From Thalassospira sp. HF15 (GTDB lineage Bacteria > Pseudomonadota > Alphaproteobacteria > Rhodospirillales > Thalassospiraceae): a stretch of 64,000 nt of DNA. The notes under the pieces were generated by a model. It saw nothing but the letters and a program-made list of their open reading frames with translations, was not told the origin of the DNA and did no database searches. The DNA lies in contig NZ_JAAVKI010000002.1 of assembly GCF_011806525.1 (NCBI RefSeq), positions 434,001-498,000 of the forward strand, read 5' to 3'. This document shows, one piece after another, positions 45,526 to 53,904 of the stretch. A program made the translations under genes and the position numbers. Each line of letters begins with the position of its first letter. Position 1 is the stretch's first letter.

Positions 45526-47337
45526 TTAGCCTTCTTTCTTGCGGCTTTCGCGCTTACGAACGTTCGGATCAAGGTGCAGTTTACGGATACGCACGCTTTT
45601 CGGGGTGACTTCGACCAGTTCGTCGTCCTGAATGTAGGACAGGGCTTCTTCAAGCGACATGCGGCGCGGCGGGGTCAGGGTAACAGCCTCATCCTTGCCT
45701 GATGCACGGACGTTGGTCAGTTTCTTGCCCTTAAGCACGTTGATCTCAAGATCGTTGTCGCGGTTATGTTCGCCAACGATCATGCCCTGATAGACTCGCT
45801 CGCCATGTTCAACGAACATGATGCCGCGGTCTTCAAGGTTAAACAGTGCATAGGCAACCGCTTCACCCTGATCGTTGGAGATCAGCGCACCGTTACGGCG
45901 GCCCGCGATGGAGCCCTTGACCGGACCATAGGAGTGGAACACGCGGTTCATCACGCCGGTACCGCGGGTATCGGTCAGGAATTCACCGTGATAACCGATC
46001 AGGCCACGCGAGGGTGCGATGAAGATGATACGGGTCTTGCCGCCACCAGAAGAACGCATGTCGGTCATTTCGGCCTTGCGCAGGCTCATTTTCTCGACCA
46101 CGACGCCGGAATATTCCTCGTCCACGTCAACCTGGACTTCTTCGAACGGCTCGGACAGAACGCCGTCGATTTCCTGGAACAGAACGCGCGGACGCGAGAT
46201 CGACAGCTCAAAACCTTCGCGGCGCATGGTTTCAACCAGAACACCCAGCTGCAATTCGCCACGACCGGCCACTTCGAACGCATCCTTGTCGGCGGTTTCA
46301 CCGATCTTGATGGCGATGTTGCCTTCGGCTTCGCGCTCCAGACGGGCGCGGATCATGCGCGAGGTAACCTTGTCACCTTCCTGACCGGCCAACGGCGAGT
46401 TGTTGACCGAGAAGGTCATCGCCAGGGTCGGCGGATCAATCGGCTGGCTTTCGATCGCGGTATTAACTTCGGTCGAGCAGATGGTGTCGGCCACGGTTGC
46501 TTCGGTCAAACCGGCAATCGCGATGATGTCACCAGCAACAGCTTCGTCCTGCGGGACACGTTCCAGACCGCGGAAGCCCATCAGTTTGGACAAGCGGCCG
46601 GTTTCAACCGTGCCATCACCGCGCAGAACCTTAACCGGCATGTTGAGTTTCGCACGGCCCTGATAGACGCGACCGGTCAGAATACGGCCAAGGAAGTTAT
46701 CGGCGTGCAGCATGGTCGCCAGCATGGCGAACGGGGCGCTTTCATCAACGTCCGGTGCCGGAACGTGGCTCAGAACCAGTTCCATCAGCGGGGTCAGGTT
46801 GTCTTTCGGGCCTTCCGGGCTTTCTGCTGCCCAGCCATCACGACCGGATGCATACAGAACCGGGAAGTCGAGCTGTTCTTCGGATGCTTCGAGCGATACG
46901 AAAAGATCGAAGATCTCGTCGAGAACTTCCTCGGCGCGCTGGTCCGGGCGGTCGATCTTGTTGATGACAACAATCGGCTTCAGGCCGAGTTTCAGTGCCT
47001 TGCCAAGAACGAACTTGGTCTGCGGCATCGGGCCTTCGGCCGAGTCAACCAGCAGGACAACGCCTTCAACCATGGACAGGATACGCTCGACCTCACCGCC
47101 GAAATCGGCGTGGCCCGGGGTATCAACGATGTTCACACGGGTGTCGCCCCACTGAACGGCCGTCGGTTTCGCGACGATGGTAATGCCACGTTCACGTTCC
47201 AGGTCGTTGCTGTCCATGGCGCGTTCGTCAACACGCTGGTTGTCACGATAGACACCGGACTGACGGAACATGGAATCGACCAGCGTGGTTTTGCCGTGGT
47301 CAACGTGGGCGATGATGGCGATATTGCGCAAGCTCAT
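45526..47337 (-). CDS. typA: Ribosome-associated translational GTPase TypA/BipA
   Basis: This EF-G-like GTPase aids ribosome assembly and stress growth. In the 603-aa product, G1 is [10 protein letters not shown]2/G3 [14 protein letters not shown] and G4 NKIDRPDQR; the C-terminal BipA-specific region includes [18 protein letters not shown]. The ATG at 47337 (MSLRNIAII) fits the family; an in-frame extension to 47391 does not. A structured leader lies at 47415-47511. Confidence 0.96.
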   Translation of the reverse strand: MSLRNIAIIAHVDHGKTTLVDSMFRQSGVYRDNQRVDERAMDSNDLERERGITIVAKPTAVQWGDTRVNIVDTPGHADFGGEVERILSMVEGVVLLVDSAEGPMPQTKFVLGKALKLGLKPIVVINKIDRPDQRAEEVLDEIFDLFVSLEASEEQLDFPVLYASGRDGWAAESPEGPKDNLTPLMELVLSHVPAPDVDESAPFAMLATMLHADNFLGRILTGRVYQGRAKLNMPVKVLRGDGTVETGRLSKLMGFRGLERVPQDEAVAGDIIAIAGLTEATVADTICSTEVNTAIESQPIDPPTLAMTFSVNNSPLAGQEGDKVTSRMIRARLEREAEGNIAIKIGETADKDAFEVAGRGELQLGVLVETMRREGFELSISRPRVLFQEIDGVLSEPFEEVQVDVDEEYSGVVVEKMSLRKAEMTDMRSSGGGKTRIIFIAPSRGLIGYHGEFLTDTRGTGVMNRVFHSYGPVKGSIAGRRNGALISNDQGEAVAYALFNLEDRGIMFVEHGERVYQGMIVGEHNRDNDLEINVLKGKKLTNVRASGKDEAVTLTPPRRMSLEEALSYIQDDELVEVTPKSVRIRKLHLDPNVRKRESRKKEG

Positions 47338-47414
47338 GGGCGCGGACTCCAGAAATAAAAATGCCGCGCGCCGGGGCATGCCCATGCGCATCGGTCAGTA
47401 AGTAAGTGTTTCAA

Positions 47415-47511
47415 GGCCAGTAGATATTCAGCAACACCCGCATTGGTTGCCGTGCACCGGTAGCACCGGCGGGAAACCCACATCAACGTATGTGCTGAAT
47501 GTTTACTGGCC
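47415..47511 (-). promoter_or_regulatory. Long hairpin in the typA leader
   Basis: GGCCAGTAGATATTCAGCA (47415-47433) and TGCTGAATGTTTACTGGCC (47493-47511) can form a 19-bp stem with two G-T wobbles. The interior has GGTT-CCG / CGG-AAACC pairing and repeated CACCGG blocks. It lies 80 bp before the typA ATG, so a temperature- or ligand-sensitive RNA element is conceivable. I see no known riboswitch motif. Confidence 0.45.
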
Positions 47512-47695
47512 CGGATCGTTTATCTGCAGATATGCCCGAAGGCCGCCCTGTCATAGCCAATGTGAAGGCGAAAGGCCAGCGTTGTAAGCGCCATGTCGGG
47601 TTGATTATTCTGCAATGCGGGCTGTTTGCGCCAAACTCTGGACAAAGTCAATGGTTGTGTTGCGCTGCAGCGCCATGCGAATCCGGCCTTTGCGC

Positions 47696-47734
47696 AAGAA
47701 AAAACGGGACGGCAACGATTTGTTGCCGTCCCGT
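47696..47734 (-). terminator. Rho-independent terminator of adenosine kinase
   Basis: Minus strand: ACGGGACGGCAAC, loop AAATC, GTTGCCGTCCCGT and TTTTTTC. A perfect 13-bp stem with T tract, about 40 bp after the stop. Confidence 0.92.
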
Positions 47735-47775
47735 GAAATCTTCTGAGCGTGATCACTTTTTATATAAGGAAGTGA

Positions 47776-48765
47776 TCAGATCGCTTTTGTGATCAGTTCT
47801 TTCAGATCCGCATCCGGGCGTGCACCCATGTGCGAAATGACCTCGGCGGCGCAAATTGCGCCCAGCTGACCACAAATCTCAAGGGTGTGACCCTGCGTGT
47901 AGCCATACAGGAAGCCAGATGCGAACAGATCGCCAGCACCGGTGGTATCAACGACTTTGGCGACCGGCTCGGCACTGATTTCGTAAAGCTCGTCCTGGCT
48001 TACGATGACAGCACCTTTTTCACTGCGGGTAAGTGCAGCGACACGGCAATGCTTGCGGACCTCTGCCAGCGCTTCTTCAAAGGTTTCAACCTCATACAGC
48101 GACTTGATTTCGTCCTCGTTGGCAAACAGCACGTCGATATGGTCATCGACCAGCTCGCGGAAGGACTCACGGTGGCGGTCAACGCAGAAGGAATCAGACA
48201 GGCTGATCGACACCTGACGACCAGCGTCATGGGCGATCTTGGCGGCCTTGACGAAGGCATCCTTGGCTTCCGGACGGTCCCAGAGATAGCCTTCCATATA
48301 TGTGACTTTGGCGGATTTGATCAGATCTTCGTCAATGTCATCCGGACCCAGCTCGGTGCAGGCACCAAGGAAGGTGTTCATGGTGCGGTGACCATCCGGG
48401 GTAACAAAGATCAGGCAGCGCGCGGTCGGAGCACCGTCTGTTGCCGCCGCAGAATTGAACGAGACACCGATCGCGCGGATATCGTGGCGGAAAACCTGAC
48501 CGAGCTGATCATCACGGACCTTGCCGATATAGGCACCCTTGCCGCCAAGGGCTGCGATGCCTGCCATGGTGTTGCCAGCTGAGCCACCCGACATTTCAAG
48601 GCCCGGACCCATTTGGTCGTACAGATTGTGTGCCGTGGGCGCATCAATCAGGGTCATGGCGTTTTTGACAAGCTCCAGGCGCTCGAGGTCTTCTTCCTTG
48701 CAATGGGCAAGGACATCAACAATCGCATTGCCGATCCCAACGACGTCGAATTTGGTGTCGTTCAT
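47776..48765 (-). CDS. PfkB-family adenosine kinase-like sugar kinase
   Basis: The 329-aa product is a ribokinase-family protein. Sugar-binding GGSAGNTMAGIAALGG and the catalytic DTTGAGDLFASGF (with D) are present. Adenosine kinase is the most likely activity given the overall resemblance (FDVVGIGNAIVDVLAHC at the N-terminus), but ribo-/fructokinases cannot be excluded. Start ATG at 48765 (MNDTKF). Upstream is a good sigma-70 promoter at 48879-48906. Confidence 0.9.
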   Translation of the reverse strand: MNDTKFDVVGIGNAIVDVLAHCKEEDLERLELVKNAMTLIDAPTAHNLYDQMGPGLEMSGGSAGNTMAGIAALGGKGAYIGKVRDDQLGQVFRHDIRAIGVSFNSAAATDGAPTARCLIFVTPDGHRTMNTFLGACTELGPDDIDEDLIKSAKVTYMEGYLWDRPEAKDAFVKAAKIAHDAGRQVSISLSDSFCVDRHRESFRELVDDHIDVLFANEDEIKSLYEVETFEEALAEVRKHCRVAALTRSEKGAVIVSQDELYEISAEPVAKVVDTTGAGDLFASGFLYGYTQGHTLEICGQLGAICAAEVISHMGARPDADLKELITKAI

Positions 48766-49430
48766 GTAGTGTCTTCCTGCTTTTGGTTTGAACGGCACCG
48801 TGACAAACCCGGTAAGCCGCAAGGCGGGTGAGATGACGCAAGGCCATGTTCAGGCGCCTTTGTTTTGGACTGCTGCGGAGTATAGGGAATGCATTTTTCG
48901 GTGCAAGTCCTGCAACTGTTTCGTCCCCGGTCGTTTAACCTGTCATTAACATCCAGAAAAACTACAAAAGATGTTTTTTCGGATGCAGATCGGCAAATTT
49001 CGATCTTGGAGCGGTCCGAAATCAAAACCAAAGGTCGAGAAATTCGATTTCGAACTCGCGCCCTTACAGACGGTTTAACGCAAACCCCCGGAAATCAACG
49101 GTTCGGGCTTTATTTAGTCTTTTTGCAGGTACAGCCGCGCGATGGCACCAAAATTAGGCCGAAATTGCCAAAACAAGCAAATTTACATGACTTTGAGGCG
49201 TTGATTTCACCCTTTTGGTATGGGTGATGATATCAGACAGACCAGTTTGTCGTGAAATAAGAATAATTACATCAAGCTATAAATTAAATAATAGAGTTAT
49301 TCATTTAACTCTATATTGCAAATAGTGGCATTTAGACGCCAAAGCTATCCGCTAGACGGGCCACGCGATTTTGGACGCCAAACCGATGAATTCCGGTGCG
49401 AATTAAAGGATTTCTGATGGAACGCGGGGG
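48766..49430. other. Gene-free region between adenosine kinase and the SirB1-type gene
   Basis: A 665-bp stretch lacking convincing genes. It contains the adenosine-kinase promoter (48879-48906) and an AT-rich stretch at about 49250-49330 with TAGAGTT / AACTCTA arms (49292-49313) and the direct repeat GACGCCAAA at about 49335 and 49375. Confidence 0.5.
48879..48906 (-). promoter_or_regulatory. Sigma-70 promoter of adenosine kinase
   Basis: Minus strand TTGCAC, 16-bp spacer, TATACT, 114 bp before the ATG at 48765. Confidence 0.65.
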
Positions 49431-50393
49431 TTATTGGTCGGGGAAAAGCGGGATCGGATCGTTGTTATCGGTTGATCCTGTGTCGTCCTTGGCAGCCGAG
49501 CCCGATACGCTGCTTTCGGTCCTCGCGATCGGGTCCTTGTTAACACCATCCTGACGAAGCCGATCGCGTAATTCTTCGATCACGGCCTCTATCCGGGCGC
49601 GATGAAGCGGGTCTTCGCAGCGTTTGACGAACTGTTCAAAGGCACCAAGCGCCATATGGTCCTGATCCAGGCGGGCATAGAGCGCGCCCAGCTGATGCCA
49701 GAGACCTTCATGCTCTGGCGCGATCAGCAAACTGTGTTCGACGACACGGGTCGCGAGCTCCAATTCACCGGCGCGAAGCGCCCGTACCTTTATGTTGTTT
49801 TGAAGTCGTAACAAAATATCGATGTCAGAAGATGGCCTGTAGTGTTGCGGTGCCAATTCGGCATCCAGACCACTGAAAGACTTTAAAAGTTCACGCAATT
49901 CAGCGGGACCGAGGCTGATCGCGCCATGGAACGGATCGATCATCTTGCGTTTGCCATTGGCCTGCACGCGCAGCAGGAAATGACCGGGAAAATCAATGCC
50001 GGTGACCGCAATGCCGCACCGGCGCGCGGCATGGATATAAAGCATACCCAGCGCAACCGGCAGGCCGCGCTTGCGCTCAATCACCTGCATCAAATCGGCA
50101 TTGGCCAAATCGTCATAGTTTTCTGCATCTCCCTGAAAGCCGTTGCGTTCGGCGATCACGGTTTGCAGGGCACGGACAACCTGATCAATGGTCGGTTCGG
50201 CTTCCTTGTCATCAACGGGAAGCGACTGATGGTCGCCGTCCACTGCCAGATCGGGCTGCAAGGTCAGCCCGGCCAACTCGGCACGGACCTGATCAGCCAG
50301 ATCATCAAGGATGGCAAGGAACGGCGCGATGTCGCGCTTGTGGGTGCCGTTTGACTGGTTCAGACGGGCAAAATGCAAGGCTGCCTCGGCCAC
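49431..50393 (-). CDS. SirB1-type transglutaminase-like / TPR protein
   Basis: The 320-aa product has the transglutaminase-like SirB1 N-terminal domain (ERKRGLPVALGMLYIHAARRCGIAVTGIDFPGHFLLRV) followed by a TPR-like helical part (LLIAPEHEGLWHQLGALYARLDQDHMALGAFEQFVKRCE) and a disordered tail. Function is not established. The only normal start is GTG at 50391-50393, but the frame stays open for about 30 codons upstream with coding-like composition (DRQWLVDYGKGKKPDA), so the start may lie upstream. Confidence 0.85.
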   Translation of the reverse strand: MAEAALHFARLNQSNGTHKRDIAPFLAILDDLADQVRAELAGLTLQPDLAVDGDHQSLPVDDKEAEPTIDQVVRALQTVIAERNGFQGDAENYDDLANADLMQVIERKRGLPVALGMLYIHAARRCGIAVTGIDFPGHFLLRVQANGKRKMIDPFHGAISLGPAELRELLKSFSGLDAELAPQHYRPSSDIDILLRLQNNIKVRALRAGELELATRVVEHSLLIAPEHEGLWHQLGALYARLDQDHMALGAFEQFVKRCEDPLHRARIEAVIEELRDRLRQDGVNKDPIARTESSVSGSAAKDDTGSTDNNDPIPLFPDQ

Positions 50394-50486
50394 ACTGGCG
50401 TCAGGCTTCTTGCCCTTGCCATAATCGACAAGCCATTGGCGATCCGCATCGGTCGGTGCAGTTATGTGGCTTACGCTGCTGATGGC

Positions 50487-51119
50487 TCATGTTCCTTGTC
50501 GAATGGCATCGTTTTTCAGTCGAATGTGACTGACAACCCGTTTGACATAGCTGGTGTCGCGGGCGTGCGAAATGACACGATTGCGTTCAAGTTCATCCTG
50601 GGCAATGCCCATCAGATGGACAGTCCCGTTCACAGTCTCGATGCTGTAATTGATCGCGAAAACATCGCCATCAAACATCAGGGCGGTCTTGATCTTGGTG
50701 GTGATCAACAGATCGCTCGCATTATCCACGAGCGTCATGCTCTCGCCGATTTCAATCTCGTTATGAACACTTTTGACCCCGTCAACCTGCCAGCTTAGGC
50801 GTACCGCTTCAAGCTGATCACTGACGGTGGGAACCTGGCCTGCCAAAAGAACTTCACCTTCAACCACTTCAATCTCGATATCGAGAAACAGTTTTTCGTC
50901 CTGTGCCAGAAACTTCTGCCAAATCTGGGCGGTAATCGCCGTGTCGTTGACCGCCCCGTCAAAGCCGCGTTCCTGAAAGGCAGCGACACCGGCAGTTGCG
51001 CCTGCCCCGACCACAACGGATGCAGGTGTGCATCCCGAAAGTGGTAAAATGCATATGCCTGTCAGCAGAAGTGCTTTGGCTACGCCATGCAGTCGGTCGA
51101 CCATTCTTTTTGGTGACAT
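50487..51119 (-). CDS. BON-domain outer-membrane lipoprotein (DolP/YraP-like)
   Basis: The 210-aa product has a type II signal peptide with lipobox LSGC (cysteine near residue 30) and two BON domains, as in DolP, which protects the outer membrane. Features are DTAITAQIWQKFLAQDEKLFLDIEIEVVEGEVLLAGQVP and DLLITTKIKTALMFDGDVFAINYSIETVNGTVHLMG. It precedes the SirB1-type gene on the same strand by about 100 bp. Confidence 0.92.
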   Translation of the reverse strand: MSPKRMVDRLHGVAKALLLTGICILPLSGCTPASVVVGAGATAGVAAFQERGFDGAVNDTAITAQIWQKFLAQDEKLFLDIEIEVVEGEVLLAGQVPTVSDQLEAVRLSWQVDGVKSVHNEIEIGESMTLVDNASDLLITTKIKTALMFDGDVFAINYSIETVNGTVHLMGIAQDELERNRVISHARDTSYVKRVVSHIRLKNDAIRQGT

Positions 51120-51266
51120 TTACGGATGTCTCGTCCAGTTCCCCCAGTCTCACAAGAGCCATCATGGCGCGTGGGGGTTAAAGAGTTTTAAAATCCGAAC
51201 TGCTTTATCAGCAAAAATGCATTTTTCTGCAAATTCACGCGATGGCTGGATATATCAGGCCTACGA

Positions 51267-52130
51267 TCAAAAGGTGTTGTCAGCAAACAATTCCGCCCAG
51301 CGCCCGGGTGACACGCCATAGGTCTGGCGGAAATGACGGTTAAAATGGCTTTGATCGGCAAAACCGGTTTCTGCTGCAATCCCGGCCAGCGGTTGGCCGA
51401 GCTCCATCAGTGCGCGCGCCTTTTGCAGGCGGCGCATCATCAAATAGCGATAGGGGGTTGTCCCGAACCGTGTGCGGAAATGCCGGGTCAGGCGAAAACG
51501 GTCCATATCGGCAACGCGTTCAAGCTCATCGGACTGCACCGGGCGGTCGTAGTTATCTTCCAGAAATGCGCGTACCTGATCCATGCTTTGACTGGCCGTA
51601 AAGCGCGGGCGTTTGAGCGGTGCCTTGGCGTGCAGGGACAGGCGCTGGGCGATGTCGCTGACAAACTGATCGCGCAAAAGCGGATCCATGTCGCTTTCAA
51701 GTTCGCCCAAAGCAGACGCCATGATCGACCACAAAACCGGGTCCTGAATAACCGGTTCGCCTACGAACGGCAGGGGATCAGATTCGTGATCAAGGCCGGA
51801 TCGCAGCAATGCCGGTTCAAGATACAGCATGCGATATTGCAATCCGTCCTCGGTTCCGGCCCCGCCGTCATGCAGTTCGTCGGGATGCAGGATGATGATA
51901 TTGCCCGGATTGCTGGCGCGAAATTCCCCACGATAGTTGAAGGTCTGAATGCCTTGCAGGGTGATGCCCAGCGCATAGGTATCGTGGCGGTGCGGGGTGA
52001 ACATATTTCCATAGAACAGGGCTTCGATCCGCTCGATCCCGGGGGCGTTCGGTGCCGCGATAAAGCGTTCGCGCTTTTTGCACAAACGTTCAATACCACG
52101 ATCATCTGCCTGTTCTATTGCTTCTTGCAT
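51267..52130 (-). CDS. AraC-family transcriptional regulator
   Basis: The 287-aa product has an N-terminal cupin-type sensing domain (HRHDTYALGITLQGIQTFNYRG, FRASNPGNIIILHPDELHDG) and two C-terminal helix-turn-helix units (MDRFRLTRHFRTRFGTTPYRYLMMRRLQKARAL and GIAAETGFADQSHFNRHFRQTYGVSPGRW). The ATG at 52130 or GTG at 52133 begins it. It is divergent from the DUF2000 gene at 52163, its likely target. Confidence 0.93.
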   Translation of the reverse strand: MQEAIEQADDRGIERLCKKRERFIAAPNAPGIERIEALFYGNMFTPHRHDTYALGITLQGIQTFNYRGEFRASNPGNIIILHPDELHDGGAGTEDGLQYRMLYLEPALLRSGLDHESDPLPFVGEPVIQDPVLWSIMASALGELESDMDPLLRDQFVSDIAQRLSLHAKAPLKRPRFTASQSMDQVRAFLEDNYDRPVQSDELERVADMDRFRLTRHFRTRFGTTPYRYLMMRRLQKARALMELGQPLAGIAAETGFADQSHFNRHFRQTYGVSPGRWAELFADNTF

Positions 52131-52162
52131 CACCGGATCATCCGACCGATTGGAGGAAGTTA

Positions 52163-52570
52163 ATGTTTGATACCAAAGTCGCCCTCATTTTGCGCAATGA
52201 CCTTGAAACTTGGCAATCCCTGAATGTGACAGCGTTCCTGATGAGCGGGATTGTCGCCCAGACGCCTGATATCATTGGCGAACCCTATATCGACGCCAAT
52301 CAAAATATCTATAACCCGTTGTCGCGACAGCCCGCCATCGTCCTGGCTGCCGATGGTGACACCATCGCGAAAATTCATAAGCGGGCCCTAAATCGCGGGG
52401 TCAGGGTATCGGCCTATATCGAAGAAATGTTCGCTACCGGCCATGATGCAGCCAATCGCGATGTTTTTGCCAACGCAGACCCGGAAACGGCAAGCTTCGT
52501 TGGCCTTGGCATTCATGCTGACAAACGCAGTGTGGACAAGATTACCAAGGGTGCGAAGATGCATCCTTGA
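52163..52570 (+). CDS. DUF2000 family protein
   Basis: The 135-aa product (MFDTKVALILRNDLETWQSLNVTAFLMSG ... FVGLGIHADKRSVDKITKGAKMHP) matches DUF2000, whose role is unknown. GAGGAAG lies before the ATG. The divergent AraC-type gene starts 32 bp away, so its regulation by that protein is likely. Confidence 0.9.
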   Translation: MFDTKVALILRNDLETWQSLNVTAFLMSGIVAQTPDIIGEPYIDANQNIYNPLSRQPAIVLAADGDTIAKIHKRALNRGVRVSAYIEEMFATGHDAANRDVFANADPETASFVGLGIHADKRSVDKITKGAKMHP

Positions 52571-52592
52571 GGTCAAATGGCGGGGATGCCTG

Positions 52593-52976
52593 TCAGGAAA
52601 CCTGCCAGGCATTCTTCAGATGCTCGATCCGTCCCAAATTTCGGACAATCATCAGATCAAGGCGCAAATCACCTGCGTGGCCGATCTTGCCTGCATAGGC
52701 TTCAAGTGCACGGGCGATGCGATTTTGCTGTTTGGGGGTAATGGCATGCAGGGCGGTTTCACGGTCGGTACGGTTTTTGACCTCAACAGCGACCATGACA
52801 TTTCCGCGCCTGGCGATGATGTCGATTTCACCGACCGGGGTTTTGTGACGGGTTGCCAGAATGCGGTAGCCCTTCAGGCGCAGCCAAAAGGTGCAGAGTG
52901 TTTCTGCCCGGCGTCCGGCCTTTTCCGCCCGCTTGCGGCTTGATGTGTCATCAGGCAACGGGCGGGATCGGGCCAT
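52593..52976 (-). CDS. YraN/UPF0102 family predicted endonuclease
   Basis: A small nuclease-fold protein of 127 aa, with PVGEIDIIARRGNVMVAVEVKNR carrying the D-x(n)-E-x-K catalytic layout. The family is linked to DNA processing but is uncharacterised. It overlaps the rsmI stop if the TTG at 52982 is used; I chose ATG at 52976. Adjacent to rsmI, a common pairing. Confidence 0.92.
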   Translation of the reverse strand: MARSRPLPDDTSSRKRAEKAGRRAETLCTFWLRLKGYRILATRHKTPVGEIDIIARRGNVMVAVEVKNRTDRETALHAITPKQQNRIARALEAYAGKIGHAGDLRLDLMIVRNLGRIEHLKNAWQVS

Positions 52977-52978
52977 GG

Positions 52979-53830
52979 TCAATCCGCGTCCGACTTGGCG
53001 AGCTCAAGGGCGCGATTATAGAGATCGCGCTTTTTAAGGCCGGTTTCGCGGGCCAAAATATCAGCAGCCTCCTTGGTGCGGTGGGTTTTGATCAACTCGC
53101 TTAAGCGCTGATCGATATCCTCGGCACTTGGTTCGTTCTTGCTGGCATCGGCGGGACCGACGATCACCACGATCTCGCCTTTGGGCGCGCCGGCCTCATT
53201 ATAATGGGCGGCCAGTTCATCAAGCGTGCCGTTGCGAACTTCCTCAAACATCTTGGTCAGTTCGCGGGTTACGGCCGCTTCGCGCGTGCCGCCCAGCATT
53301 TCGGCCATATCGGCCAAGCTTGCGGCCAGCCTTTTGGGGCTTTCAAGAAAGATCAGGCTGCCCGGAATCGGCGCAAAACGTGTGAGTTCCTTTTTGCGCG
53401 CCATGGTTTTGGGTGGCAGGAAGCCTGCATAAAAGAAGTGATCACTCGGCAGACCCGACAGGACCAAAGCCACAATCGGTGATGCCGCACCCGGGGCGGC
53501 AGTGACGTTAAATCCTTCTTGCTTGCAATCACGTACAAGCTTGTAGCCCGGATCATTGATCAGCGGTGTTCCGGCATCGGAAATCAGCGCCAGTCCCTGG
53601 CCCTTGCCAAGGCGGTCCATGATTTCAGGGCGCATTTTTGCGGCGTTATGTTCGTGATAGGCGATTCGCTTGGTTTTCACGCCATAGCGCGACAGCAATT
53701 TGCCCGATGTTCGGGTGTCTTCGCACAGGATCACATCAGCACGTTTGAGGATTTCAAGTGCTCTGAACGTAATATCGCCCAAATTTCCGATTGGAGTAGC
53801 GACAAGATAAAGACCAGCTGAAAGCGGCAA
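52979..53830 (-). CDS. rsmI: 16S rRNA (cytidine1402-2'-O)-methyltransferase
   Basis: The SAM-dependent enzyme methylates C1402 of 16S rRNA with RsmH. Conserved parts are LYLVATPIGNLGDITFRALEIL, LCEDTRTSGKLLSRYG and ISDAGTPLINDPGY. I chose TTG at 53830, giving 283 aa, like the E. coli protein. The frame stays open to ATG 54037/54070, adding up to 80 residues of disordered Ser/Pro/Lys-rich sequence that overlaps the divergent lipoprotein's 5' end. The real start is therefore open. Confidence 0.9.
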   Translation of the reverse strand: MPLSAGLYLVATPIGNLGDITFRALEILKRADVILCEDTRTSGKLLSRYGVKTKRIAYHEHNAAKMRPEIMDRLGKGQGLALISDAGTPLINDPGYKLVRDCKQEGFNVTAAPGAASPIVALVLSGLPSDHFFYAGFLPPKTMARKKELTRFAPIPGSLIFLESPKRLAASLADMAEMLGGTREAAVTRELTKMFEEVRNGTLDELAAHYNEAGAPKGEIVVIVGPADASKNEPSAEDIDQRLSELIKTHRTKEAADILARETGLKKRDLYNRALELAKSDAD

Positions 53831-53904
53831 ATGGCTTTCATCATGTTTACTTGCATCCTCGCCCGCATTACCCTGCGGTCGAAACGACTTATCTGGAGGT
53901 GAGA

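Larger units (their letters stand above)
47338..47775 (-). other. Intergenic region with hairpins, typA leader and adenosine-kinase terminator
   Basis: This 438-bp stretch has no supported gene. It holds the typA leader (structured element at 47415-47511) and the terminator of the adenosine kinase gene (47696-47734). Confidence 0.6.

Noticed and set aside
48889..49227. A 112-aa plus-strand frame in the gap before the adenosine kinase promoter
   Set aside because: No ribosome site, no similarity I recognise, and it overlaps the minus-strand promoter.
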